Below are positions 45,600-53,766 of a stretch of 64,000 nucleotides of DNA, in pieces. Source of the stretch: JAODBQ01 sp047602055 (lineage in GTDB: Bacteria; Actinomycetota; Acidimicrobiia; Acidimicrobiales; Ilumatobacteraceae). The notes under the pieces are model-generated. The model did not search any database. It was not told the DNA's origin and saw only the letters and a list, made by a program, of their open reading frames with translations. Numbering within the stretch: position 1 is the first letter of the stretch; each line of letters opens with the position of its first letter. The position numbers and the translations under genes are program-made. The DNA lies in contig JASGIG010000001.1 in the NCBI GenBank assembly GCA_047602055.1, forward strand, positions 1,922,001-1,986,000, given 5' to 3'.

Positions 45600-47102
45600 A
45601 TGTCGTCCACCCCCGCTCGCCGCACCCGTGCTCGGACGCGGCTCGTGCGCTCTCTCGTGGCCGTCGTCCTCATCGCCGGTGTCGCCGCGGTCGTCATGTG
45701 GCGGCTGCGCTCGAGCGCCGGCGACAGCACGTCCAACGCCGCCGCGCAGATGACGACGGTCACCCAGGTCGTCCAGGCGTCGACGGGCACGGTGACCGAC
45801 ACCGTGGACGCGACCGGGACGGTGGCGGCAGCGACGACCGACGATCTGAGCTTCACGTCGAGTGGGGCGGTGACCGCCGTGAACGTCGCCGTCGGTGACA
45901 CCGTGACCGCCGGTCAGGTGCTGGCGACCATCGACCCGACCGAGCTCCAGGCGGCGTACGACTCGGCGCTGGCGACGGTGGCCGATGCCCAGGCCGAGCT
46001 CGACGACGACACCGACGACGACGCATCCGACGAGCAGATCGCCGCCGACGAGTCGGCACTGAAGGTCGCCTACGACGCAGCCGTCGCCGCCTCGGAGGAG
46101 CTTGCCGGCGCCCAGCTCGTGGCGACGACCGACGGCACCGTCACTGCGGTGAACCTCACCGTCGGCCAGCAGCTCGGCAGCGGCGGCACCAGCGGCACGA
46201 CGGTCAGTGGTTCGGCGACGGTTGCCGGGGCGACGCCGCGGACGGTTGGCTCGTCGAGTACCAGCGCCAGCGGCTCGTCGAGCTCCACCTCGCAGATCCA
46301 GGTGGTCAGCACCGGCAAGTACACCGTCGACCTCTCGGTCGACACCGCCGACATCGCCGACGTGGCGGTCGGGCAGTCCGTCGCCCTGAGCATCTCGACC
46401 GACTCGTCATCGACGTCGTCGAACACGTCGTCCGGTGGGAGCGGCGGATTCCCCGGTGGCGGTGGTGGCGGCGGTGGCGGTGGTGGCGGTGGTGGCGGTG
46501 GTGGCGGCATGCCGAGCGGCGGTGGGTCCGCGGGCGGTGCTCAGCAGCAGCAGGGTGGGTCCACGGGCGGCAGCAGTTCCGACTCCGACGGCGAGACGGC
46601 GACTGTCGTGGCAACGGCCACCGCGACCGGCACGGTGACGGACGTCGCCAAGATCGCCACGGCGACGTCGGGCGTTGCCTCGTACACGGTCACGGTCGAC
46701 TTCGATGCCGACCCGAGCCAGGTGTTCATCGGGTCCAGCGTCACTGCGACGATCACGACGGCGAGCCGCGAGGGCGTGCTCGTGCCGAGCCAGGCGGTGA
46801 AGAGCGACGGGGCGGCATCGACGGTCACGGTCGCCACCGACGGCACGGCGGACGGGGCCACCGAGGTGCGCACCGTCGAGACCGGCTCGACGGTCGGCAA
46901 CCAGATCGAGATCACCAGCGGGCTGAGCGCCGGCGAGTCCGTCATCGTCGAGATGACCGTGCCGGCTGGGATGTCGACGGACGGCAGCGGCTTCCCCGGC
47001 GGCGGCGAGGGCGGCTCCCCGAGCGGCGGTCAGCCGCCGTCCGGCGGGCAGGCGCCGGCGGGCGACAGCCAGGTTGCAGCGAGCACGACGGTGGCCGGGT
47101 GA
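45600..47102 (+). CDS. MacA/HlyD-type membrane-fusion protein 1, glycine-rich
   Basis: About 500 residues from ATG 45600 (Shine-Dalgarno GAGGAG just upstream). One N-terminal membrane anchor (LVRSLVAVVLIAGVAAVVMW). The lipoyl/barrel-sandwich halves are GAVTAVNVAVGDTVTAGQVLA and VATTDGTVTAVNLTVGQQL, joined by a short coiled coil. Between the barrel parts lies an unusual low-complexity run: a 17-residue glycine stretch, then GMPSGGGSAGG and a polyQ patch. The C-terminus is also Gly/Pro-rich. It links an ABC exporter to the outer envelope. The stop overlaps the ATPase start (TGATG). Confidence 0.88.
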   Translation: MSSTPARRTRARTRLVRSLVAVVLIAGVAAVVMWRLRSSAGDSTSNAAAQMTTVTQVVQASTGTVTDTVDATGTVAAATTDDLSFTSSGAVTAVNVAVGDTVTAGQVLATIDPTELQAAYDSALATVADAQAELDDDTDDDASDEQIAADESALKVAYDAAVAASEELAGAQLVATTDGTVTAVNLTVGQQLGSGGTSGTTVSGSATVAGATPRTVGSSSTSASGSSSSTSQIQVVSTGKYTVDLSVDTADIADVAVGQSVALSISTDSSSTSSNTSSGGSGGFPGGGGGGGGGGGGGGGGGGMPSGGGSAGGAQQQQGGSTGGSSSDSDGETATVVATATATGTVTDVAKIATATSGVASYTVTVDFDADPSQVFIGSSVTATITTASREGVLVPSQAVKSDGAASTVTVATDGTADGATEVRTVETGSTVGNQIEITSGLSAGESVIVEMTVPAGMSTDGSGFPGGGEGGSPSGGQPPSGGQAPAGDSQVAASTTVAG

Positions 47103-47821
47103 TGGAGGAGCTCGAACAGCAGGACCCGCCGGTGATCGAGTTGGTGGGGGTGAGCAAGATCTATCGGACGGGTGAGATCGACGTCGCGGCGTTGCGGGAT
47201 GTGTCGTTGCGGATCGACGGGAATGAGATGGTTGCGATCATCGGTCCGTCGGGGTCGGGGAAGTCGACGTTGATGCACATCTTGGGATGTTTGGACGTGC
47301 CCACCGAGGGCGAGTTTCGTTTGGTTGGCCATGATGTCGCCGGGTTCGACGAGAATCAGTTGGCCGATGTGCGGAATCGGTTCATCGGGTTTGTGTTTCA
47401 GCAGTTCAACTTGTTGGCGTATTTGTCGGCGTGGCGAAATGTCGAGTTGCCGTTGGTGTACAGCCGTGTGAAGCCGGCGGAGCGGAGGCGGCGGGCCATG
47501 GCTGCATTGGAGGTGGTCGGTTTGGCAGATCGTGCGCATCACAAGCCGGGTGAGTTGTCGGGTGGTCAGCAGCAGCGTGTCGCGGTGGCTCGGGCGTTGG
47601 TGACCGAGCCGGGGATGATCTTGGCTGACGAGCCGACGGGAAATCTCGATTCGACTGCGACTGCGGATGTGCTGGCGTTGTTCGATGAGTTGCACGCAGC
47701 AGGGCGGACGATTGTGTTGATCACTCATGAGCATGATGTTGCTGCTCGGGCGCAGCGGGTCATCCAGATCCGCGATGGTCAGGTGGCGCCGATCGAGGAC
47801 GTGTTGGCGGTGGCGAAGTGA
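47102..47821 (+). CDS. MacB-type ABC transporter ATP-binding protein
   Basis: 239 residues. LVGVSKIYRTGEIDVAALRDVSLRI, Walker A IGPSGSGKSTLMHILGCLD, FVFQQFNLLAYLSAWRNVELPLVY, signature LSGGQQQRVAVARALV, Walker B ILADEPTGNLDS and H-loop LITHEHDVAA are the LolD/MacB pattern. Third codon positions are clearly richer in T and TTG/GAT codons than in any neighbour, suggesting a different origin or recent exchange of this gene and the start of the next. It overlaps the permease gene by 4 bp (GTGA). Confidence 0.93.
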   Translation: MEELEQQDPPVIELVGVSKIYRTGEIDVAALRDVSLRIDGNEMVAIIGPSGSGKSTLMHILGCLDVPTEGEFRLVGHDVAGFDENQLADVRNRFIGFVFQQFNLLAYLSAWRNVELPLVYSRVKPAERRRRAMAALEVVGLADRAHHKPGELSGGQQQRVAVARALVTEPGMILADEPTGNLDSTATADVLALFDELHAAGRTIVLITHEHDVAARAQRVIQIRDGQVAPIEDVLAVAK

Positions 47822-49056
47822 GGTGGCGGGACACGTTTCGTACCGCCGGTGATGCGGTGCGCACCCATCGGTTGCGGTCGGCGTTGACGATGCTCGGGAT
47901 CATGATCGGGATCAGCGCGGTGGTGCTGACGGTTGGCCTTGGTCAAGGGGCGCGGGCCAAGGTGCGTGACGACATCAACGCGTTGGGCACGAACCTGCTG
48001 GTCATCTCGCCCGGTTCGACGACCGACAGCACCGGTGTGCGTGGCGGGTTCGGTTCGGCGTCCACCCTCACCCTCCAAGACGCCGCGGCGCTGTCGAACG
48101 CCGACGCTGCGCCCGACATCCAAGCTGTCGTCGCGACCACGACGTCGAGTGTGTCGCTCACCTACGACACGACGAACTGGACGACGACGTTGACGGGTAC
48201 GTCGGCGTCGTGGCAGACGGTGCGTTCGCGCACCGTGTCCGAGGGCCGGTTCCTCACCGATCAGGACGACGTCGACGTCGCCACCGTCGTGGTCCTCGGC
48301 TCGGACACCGCCAGCGAGCTGTTCAGCGACAGTGGTGTGGACCCGGTCGGGCAGACCATCACGGTCGACGACGTGCAGTTGACCGTCGTCGGTGTCCTCG
48401 AGGCGGTCAGCTCGTCGGAGGACGCGAGCAGCAACGACGTCGCGCTCGTGCCGCACTCGACGTATGCCCAGTTGCTCGTCGGTGGGTCGTCGCGCGATTC
48501 GGTCAGTTCGATCTACGTCAAGGCCACCGGGTCCAACACGCTGTCAGCCGCCTACCAGGAGGCGAACGCGTTGCTGTTGAACACGCACGGCATCACCAGC
48601 GCCGACAGCGCCGACTTCTCGATCGCCACCCAGGAATCGTTGCTCTCCGCGGCCAGCTCGGTCGACTCCACCCTCACCGTCATGCTCGGCGGGATCGCGG
48701 TGATCTCACTGCTCGTCGGCGGGATCGGCGTGATGAACATCATGCTCGTCTCCGTCACCGAACGCATCCGTGAGATCGGCCTGCGCAAGTCGCTCGGCGG
48801 GCAACCCCGCTACATCCGCCGCCAGTTCATCGTCGAGGCATCGATCCTCGGCGCCGCCGGTGGCGTGCTCGGCGTCGCTGTCGGCATCGGCGGCGCGACC
48901 ATCCTGCCGAAGCTCACCGACACACGCGTGCTGCTGTCGCTCCCCGTGGCCGCCGGAGCGATCGCCATGGCCATGGCCATCGGCATCGTCTTCGGTGTCT
49001 ACCCCGCATCCCGCGCCGCCCGACTCGCCCCCATCGACGCGCTCCGCAGCGAATGA
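47818..49056 (+). CDS. MacB-type ABC transporter permease (FtsX fold)
   Basis: 412 residues from GTG 47818. One N-terminal membrane helix (SALTMLGIMIGISAVVLTVGLGQGA), a MacB periplasmic core domain (about residues 45-270), then three helices (LGGIAVISLLVGGIGVMNIMLVSVTERIREIGLRKSLG ... VEASILGAAGGVLGVAVGIG ... AIAMAMAIGIVFGVYPASRAARLAPIDALRSE). These are the MacB hallmarks. The ERIREIGLRK coupling segment is intact. Substrates of such exporters are often peptides or amphiphiles. It overlaps the second membrane-fusion gene by 4 bp (ATGA). Confidence 0.93.
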   Translation: MRWRDTFRTAGDAVRTHRLRSALTMLGIMIGISAVVLTVGLGQGARAKVRDDINALGTNLLVISPGSTTDSTGVRGGFGSASTLTLQDAAALSNADAAPDIQAVVATTTSSVSLTYDTTNWTTTLTGTSASWQTVRSRTVSEGRFLTDQDDVDVATVVVLGSDTASELFSDSGVDPVGQTITVDDVQLTVVGVLEAVSSSEDASSNDVALVPHSTYAQLLVGGSSRDSVSSIYVKATGSNTLSAAYQEANALLLNTHGITSADSADFSIATQESLLSAASSVDSTLTVMLGGIAVISLLVGGIGVMNIMLVSVTERIREIGLRKSLGGQPRYIRRQFIVEASILGAAGGVLGVAVGIGGATILPKLTDTRVLLSLPVAAGAIAMAMAIGIVFGVYPASRAARLAPIDALRSE

Positions 49057-50840
49057 GGAACTCCACGATGAAACCCAACGACTCCCTGTTCCCCACCGAG
49101 ATCACCGGCACCGCCTACCGGCGCCGGAAGCGTGTCCGCCGCGCCATCACCACCGCAGTGGTCGTGGTCCTGCTGGCCGGCGGTGGCCTCGCCATCGCCC
49201 AGACCTCCGGCAACACACCCAGCCGATACCGCCTCGCCACCGCCAGCCAGCAGGAGGTGACGTCGACGCTCGACGGCGTCGCCACCATCCAGCCCGTGGC
49301 CCAAGCCGACGTCGCCTTCCCCAACGCCGGCACCGTCGAGACCGTCAGCGTCGCGCTCGGTGACACCGTCACAGCGGGCCAAGTGCTCGCCCAACTCAAC
49401 ACCGACGACCTGATGGTCACCGTCCGCTCCAAAGAAGCCACCCTCACCAAAGCGCAGCTCATCCTCGCCAAAGCACTCGACGGCGAAGACGTGTCGTCGC
49501 TGACCGGTGGCTCCGCCGGCCGCTCCTACAACCTGTCCCCAGCCGCCGTCGAGCGGATGCTGGCCGCGCTGCCGGCCGTCACCGAGCCCGACGGCCTCGC
49601 CGCGGCGCGTGCCGCGGTGGCCAGCGCCCAGCACGACGTCGACACCGCACTCAGCGCGGCGTCGACGGCACTGGACTCGGCGACCTCGGTCTGCTCGGCG
49701 ATCGGCGTCGCCGTCGACCCCGACTCGACGGACACCTCGGGGATCGACGCGGCCGTCGACGCCTGCCAGAGCGCGCTGAGCACCGTCGTCGACAAGCAGA
49801 ACGCGGTGCAGAGCGCCCAGAGTGCACTGTCCGACGCCTCGTCGAACCTCGACTCGCTGCTCGCTCAATGGGCCGACGACGCCGCCAGTGAGACGACGAC
49901 CACGGAGGAGGACACGACGACCACCACCGAGCCCGCGACCACCGTGACGACGGACACGTCATCGGAGGACTCGACCACCACCACCTCGACGACCGACGGT
50001 TCGATGTCCGACGACTCCTCGACGACCACCCCACGGGCCTCCGGTGGTGGCGGTGGTGGTGGCGGCGGTGGCAGCAGCAGCGGCAGCGGCGGAAGCAGCA
50101 GTGGAAGCTCGACCTCGTCGCCCACCTCGTCCGACATCGCCTCGTACCAGCAGGCCGTCGACGCCGCCGCCTCGGCGCTCGCCGTCGCCGAGCTGACCGT
50201 CGCCCAGGCGACGATCACGTCGCCGATCGACGGCACCGTGATCGCCGTCAACCTCGCCGTCGGCGACACCGTCGATGCCGGCTCGACCACGGCGACCATC
50301 GTGGTCCAGGGCACCGGCGGCTACGAGGCCACCACCACCGTCAGCCTCGCCGACGTCGCCAGCATCCACGTCGGTGCCGCCGCCACCGTCTTGCCGGACG
50401 GCTCGACGACGACCTTCAGCGGCACCGTCACCTCGGTGTCGGCGGTGCCGACGACGTCGAGCTCCAGCACGACGAGCTATGCCGTGGCCATCGCCCTCGA
50501 CGGCGACACCTCGACGCTGCACAACGGTGGCATCGGCTCGGTCTCGATCGTCACGGGGTCCAGCGCGGCCACGCTTGCCGTACCGACGTCGGCGGTGACC
50601 ACCGACGGCACGCAGCACACGGTCGACGTCGCCGACGGCACGACCGTCACCACGACCCGTGTCGAGGTCGGCGTCGTCGGCCCGGTGTGGACCGAGATCA
50701 CCTCTGGGCTGACCGAGGGCCAGCAGGTCGTCCTCGCCGAACTGGACGCCGCGCTGCCCAGCTCGGCCACCAGCTCGTCGAACAGCTCGTCGAGCGGCGG
50801 CGGGTTCGGCGGCTTCCCCGGCGGTGGCGGCCGCCCGTGA
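49053..50840 (+). CDS. MacA/HlyD-type membrane-fusion protein 2, Thr/Ser/Gly-rich linker
   Basis: 595 residues from ATG 49053. Membrane anchor ITTAVVVVLLAGGGLAIA. Lipoyl halves are NAGTVETVSVALGDTVTAGQVLAQL and ATITSPIDGTVIAVNLAVGDTVDAG. The hairpin between them is long and carries an acidic Thr-rich block (ETTTTEEDTTTTTEP and more) and a 10-residue glycine run with Ser-Gly repeats. The C-terminus is Ser/Gly-rich (GGGFGGFPGGGG). It is the second adaptor of the same operon. Having two adaptors of different length around one MacB pair is unusual. The Thr/Ser block may be glycosylated or span the cell wall. Confidence 0.87.
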   Translation: MRNSTMKPNDSLFPTEITGTAYRRRKRVRRAITTAVVVVLLAGGGLAIAQTSGNTPSRYRLATASQQEVTSTLDGVATIQPVAQADVAFPNAGTVETVSVALGDTVTAGQVLAQLNTDDLMVTVRSKEATLTKAQLILAKALDGEDVSSLTGGSAGRSYNLSPAAVERMLAALPAVTEPDGLAAARAAVASAQHDVDTALSAASTALDSATSVCSAIGVAVDPDSTDTSGIDAAVDACQSALSTVVDKQNAVQSAQSALSDASSNLDSLLAQWADDAASETTTTEEDTTTTTEPATTVTTDTSSEDSTTTTSTTDGSMSDDSSTTTPRASGGGGGGGGGGSSSGSGGSSSGSSTSSPTSSDIASYQQAVDAAASALAVAELTVAQATITSPIDGTVIAVNLAVGDTVDAGSTTATIVVQGTGGYEATTTVSLADVASIHVGAAATVLPDGSTTTFSGTVTSVSAVPTTSSSSTTSYAVAIALDGDTSTLHNGGIGSVSIVTGSSAATLAVPTSAVTTDGTQHTVDVADGTTVTTTRVEVGVVGPVWTEITSGLTEGQQVVLAELDAALPSSATSSSNSSSSGGGFGGFPGGGGRP

Positions 50841-50891
50841 TCATGCCGGCAGGGCGCGTACGCTGCGACGGTACGCGCCCTGCCGATGATC
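50839..50891 (+). terminator. Strong terminator hairpin of the export operon
   Basis: A perfect 15-bp stem (50847-50861 with 50871-50885; arm begins CGGCAGGGCGCGTAC), loop GCTGCGACG. It is enclosed by a further 6-bp stem GATCAT (50839-50844) / ATGATC (50886-50891). It starts on the last bases of the operon. It lacks a T-run, as is usual in high-GC actinobacteria. Confidence 0.8.
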
Positions 50892-50989
50892 TGCGTCGAG
50901 GCGTCGAGGGGCCTGGTACCAGTCGGTGCTCCGGTCGACGAGTGCCCACGGTGGGCCGGAGTTCGAGATGCTCGCCAACGGCAACGGCC

Positions 50990-51097
50990 GCGGGGCTCGA
51001 CGACGTCGACGAGCACCTCGCCCGGCCCCGGCTCGTCGATCCGCAGGTCCTCGACGATCAGCTCGCCCGGTTGTTCGTGCAGCACTGCTGACCTCAT
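50990..51097 (-). pseudogene. Remnant of a zinc-type alcohol dehydrogenase (N-terminus only)
   Basis: From ATG 51097 the frame reads MRSAVLHEQPGELIVEDL then RIDEPGPGEVLVDV. That is the standard N-terminus of MDR alcohol/formaldehyde dehydrogenases. After VVEPRG similarity stops, where a catalytic Cys-His segment should follow. Nothing of the remaining roughly 320 residues is visible between here and the terminator at 50.9 kb. I read this as a decayed 5' fragment left by a deletion. Confidence 0.6.
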
Positions 51098-51151
51098 CGG
51101 TCACCCCCTGGCTGGCCACCGTTCCTCCACCGCCCGTCTACCGTCGGCACC

Positions 51152-51674
51152 ATGGGCGCGCCGGCCCGTGAGGAGTTGGAGATCGCCCACCGCTGGGATG
51201 CCGACGACCGCGTGCCCGGCCGGCCGGCGATGACGCCGTTCCGTCAGGCGAGCCGGTCTCACCAGGCGCGCTCTCGACGGCGACGACGGCGGTGGCGTCG
51301 TCGCCGTCTCGGTGCGCCACCACGAACGCACCCACCCGGAGCTGGCCCGGCCAGAGAACCACGAGCGCCACCGCGAGGTCGGCGAGCTGCTGCGGCGCAG
51401 CGATCTGTGCGCGCTGTTCCGCGAGCATCTCCTGCTGCTGTCGATGCTTCAGCACCCGACCGGTGACTGGGACCGGGGCGCTTCCCACTCGTGCACCCCG
51501 GCCGGCAACGTCGACGTCGCCGGGCAGGTCGACCGCTACCGGGTGCTGCTCGCCGACGACACGACGTTCGCGGCGACGACCATCGAGGATCTGCTCGACG
51601 GCGGGACGCTGCCGGGGCACGCCGCCCTGGCACTGCGCGAGCGCTCTGTCGTCGCCCCGACCGGCGACGGCTGA
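51152..51674 (+). CDS. Hypothetical protein, with a probable +1 frameshift
   Basis: ATG 51152 is preceded at 7 nt by TACCGT (51139-51144). The first frame gives APAREELEIAHRWDADDRVPG to about 51248. A second frame, open from the same place, continues GLTRRALDGDDGGGVVAVSV, then HHERTHPELARPENHERHREV, LFREHLLLLSMLQHPTGDWD and ATTIEDLLDGGTLPGHAALAL to TGA 51674. Removing one base near 51248-51255 yields about 173 residues. No known motif is recognised. The H/E/R-rich centre suggests a soluble helical protein. Confidence 0.5.
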
Positions 51675-51676
51675 CA

Positions 51677-51805
51677 TATGATCGGCAGCGGCGCGCAGCA
51701 ACGCCACCGGTCCGCGGGAAGGGCAGAGCCCGGCTGCAGTGTGATGACAGCTCCGGTGCACTCCTTTCGCCTGATGCTGCGGACCGCAGGCACGACGAGA
51801 GGAGG
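51677..51805 (+). promoter_or_regulatory. Leader of the ankyrin gene with -10 and long-range inverted repeat
   Basis: TATGAT at 51677-51682 is a good -10. The leader of over 100 nt contains GGTCCGC and, about 60 nt later, GCGGACC, which can pair. It ends in an AGGAGG-type ribosome site just before GTG 51811. The length and pairing suggest a structured 5' UTR; no known riboswitch class is recognised. Confidence 0.4.
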
Positions 51806-51810
51806 GCGCT

Positions 51811-53274
51811 GTGCCCGTCATCCCCCTGCCCGAAGATCCCGACCTGGCCCAGCTGCGTCGCCAGGCCAAGGAGCTGTGCCGAGCCGTCGCAGCCGGTGAG
51901 CCGCTCGCCGTGGCGCGCGTCGCCGATGTCCTCGGCGCACCGCCGGCCGAGCCGTTCCGGCTGAGCGACGCCCAACTGATGGTCGCCCGCCGGTACGGCT
52001 TCGCCAGCTGGCCTCGGCTGGTGGCCCACGTCCGGCTGGTCAACGAGATCAACTGGCACCCGGAAGCGGCGGGTCCGCAGGCGGGCGCCGCCGACGAGCT
52101 CCTGCGGCTCGCCTGCCTGTCCTACACGGGCGACGACGGGCCGGCGCGCCGCGCCGGTGCGCCGGCGCTGTTGGCCGAGCAGCCGGCGATCGCCCGGGCG
52201 AGCGTGCACACCGCGGCGGCCACCGCCGACGTCGACGCCCTGCGCGGCTTCCTCGGCGGCGGCCGTGAAGCCGCGAATGCTCGGGGCGGCCCGTTCCACT
52301 GGCCGCCGCTGATGTACCTCGCCTATGCGCGTCACGATCCGTCGATCGACGGCGATGCCGTGGCGGCATGCGCCGCCGCCCTGCTCGACGCCGGTGCCGA
52401 CCCGAACGCCGGCGTGCTGTGGCACGGGTTGCCGTCGCCGTTCACCGTGATCACCGGGCTGCTCGGCGAGGGCGAGCAGGGGCCGGTCGCCCAGCCCCGC
52501 CATCCGCACTGGCGGGCGCTGACCCGTCTCGTCCTCGCCAGCGGCGGCGAGGCCAACGACAGCCAGGGCCTCTACAACCGGATGTTCGAGCCGGGCGCCG
52601 AGCACCTCGAGCTGCTCCTCAAGCTCGGGCTCGGCACGGGCGACGGCGGGCCGTGGCGGCGCCGGCTGGGCGATGCGCTGGCGTCACCGCAGCAGCTGGT
52701 CGATCAGCAGCTGCGCTGGGCGGCGATGCACGGCATGGTCGATCGTGTCGAGTTGCTCGCCGCCCACGGGGCCGACGGGTCGAGCGTGGTCGACGCCGCC
52801 GCCAGGGCCGGCCATGCGGCCGTGGTCGACGCGCTCGTGGCGGCTGGCACTCGGGCGCCGTCGCTCGACGCCGTCGATCGGCTGATCGCCCTGCTCGCTG
52901 CCGGCGACGAGGAGGCTCGTGCGGTCGCGGCCGCTCATCCGCGCCGGCTGGCTGCGGCGAAGCGGCGTCGGCCGTCGCTGCTCGTCGACGCCGTTGCCGC
53001 CGAACGCCCGGCCGCGGTCCGCCTGCTGCTCGATCTCGGCTTCGACGTGGACGCGCGTGGCCGCGGCGATCAGCCCGTCGAAGGCGACTGGGAGACCCCG
53101 CTGCACGTCGCCGCCGGACACGGCCGCGTCGACCTCGTCCGATTGCTGCTCGACGCTGGCGCCGACCCGACCGTGCACGATCACCGCTTCGACGCCACAC
53201 CGCTCGGCTGGGCCGAGCACTTCGACCACGACGACGTGGCCACGCTGCTGCGTCCGCTCGCCCCACCGTCCTGA
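51811..53274 (+). CDS. Ankyrin-repeat protein
   Basis: 487 residues from GTG 51811 with a clear Shine-Dalgarno. The N-terminal part has LRRQAKELCRAVAAGEPLAVARV and YGFASWPRLVAHV, as in bacterial ankyrin proteins of this type. Repeats include AAALLDAGADPNAGV, VDRVELLAAHGADGSSVVDAAARAGHAAVVDALVAAG, AVRLLLDLGFDVDARGRG and TPLHVAAGHGRVDLVRLLLDAGADP. Cytoplasmic, no enzyme domain; probably a protein-binding scaffold. The partner is unknown. Confidence 0.85.
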   Translation: MPVIPLPEDPDLAQLRRQAKELCRAVAAGEPLAVARVADVLGAPPAEPFRLSDAQLMVARRYGFASWPRLVAHVRLVNEINWHPEAAGPQAGAADELLRLACLSYTGDDGPARRAGAPALLAEQPAIARASVHTAAATADVDALRGFLGGGREAANARGGPFHWPPLMYLAYARHDPSIDGDAVAACAAALLDAGADPNAGVLWHGLPSPFTVITGLLGEGEQGPVAQPRHPHWRALTRLVLASGGEANDSQGLYNRMFEPGAEHLELLLKLGLGTGDGGPWRRRLGDALASPQQLVDQQLRWAAMHGMVDRVELLAAHGADGSSVVDAAARAGHAAVVDALVAAGTRAPSLDAVDRLIALLAAGDEEARAVAAAHPRRLAAAKRRRPSLLVDAVAAERPAAVRLLLDLGFDVDARGRGDQPVEGDWETPLHVAAGHGRVDLVRLLLDAGADPTVHDHRFDATPLGWAEHFDHDDVATLLRPLAPPS

Positions 53275-53397
53275 GCGGACCGCTCGGTCGTTCCGGTCAT
53301 CGCCGGAACGTGACTGTGGGCTTCTGGCGGTGATCGGATGGCTGGGCGGGTGCCACCGTCGATCGGTGCCGGCCTCGCCGGCCCGGGCCGCGTGGGG

Positions 53398-53766
53398 TTA
53401 CGTCTCGTCGTCGACGTCGTGCTCCACCACGACGTCGGCATCGACGACGTCGCTGTCGCCGCCCGGCACGTCGATCGGCGCGGTGTCGTCGTCGGCGACC
53501 GGCGCCTTCGGGCCGCGCTTGGTGACCTTGCGGACCAGCGAGTCGACCTGGTCGCCGACGGTGTCGACGGTCTTCGACAGCGCCCCGTCGAGCGACTGCG
53601 CGGCCTGCTTGGCCTGGTCGCGCAGCTCCTCGTCGTCGACGACGCCCGTCAGCTTGCGGCCGAGCTCCTCCAGCGCGGTGCCGAGCTGCTCGAACGCCGC
53701 ACCGAACCTGGAGCCGACCTCGCCCCAGGCGTCCTTGAGCGGATCGCTCGTGTGCTCGTCGGTCAT
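53398..53766 (-). CDS. Small acidic helical protein of unknown function
   Basis: 122 residues from ATG 53766, stop TAA (rare in this window). DPLKDAWGEVGSRFGAAFEQLGTALEELGRKLTGVVDDEELRDQAKQAAQSLDGALSKTVDTVGDQVDSLVRKV is a long amphipathic, probably coiled-coil segment with a heptad-like pattern. The tail is very acidic (DDDTAPIDVPGGDSDVVDADVVVEHDVDDE). This composition is seen in small actinobacterial proteins without known role. ATG overlaps the metB stop (ATGA) after a repeat-derived metB extension, so it is coupled to metB. Confidence 0.6.
   Translation of the reverse strand: MTDEHTSDPLKDAWGEVGSRFGAAFEQLGTALEELGRKLTGVVDDEELRDQAKQAAQSLDGALSKTVDTVGDQVDSLVRKVTKRGPKAPVADDDTAPIDVPGGDSDVVDADVVVEHDVDDET

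Noticed and set aside
46459..46515. GGTGGCGGT tandem repeat as a possible CRISPR or minisatellite locus
   Set aside because: It is an in-frame glycine tract of the membrane-fusion protein, with no spacers.
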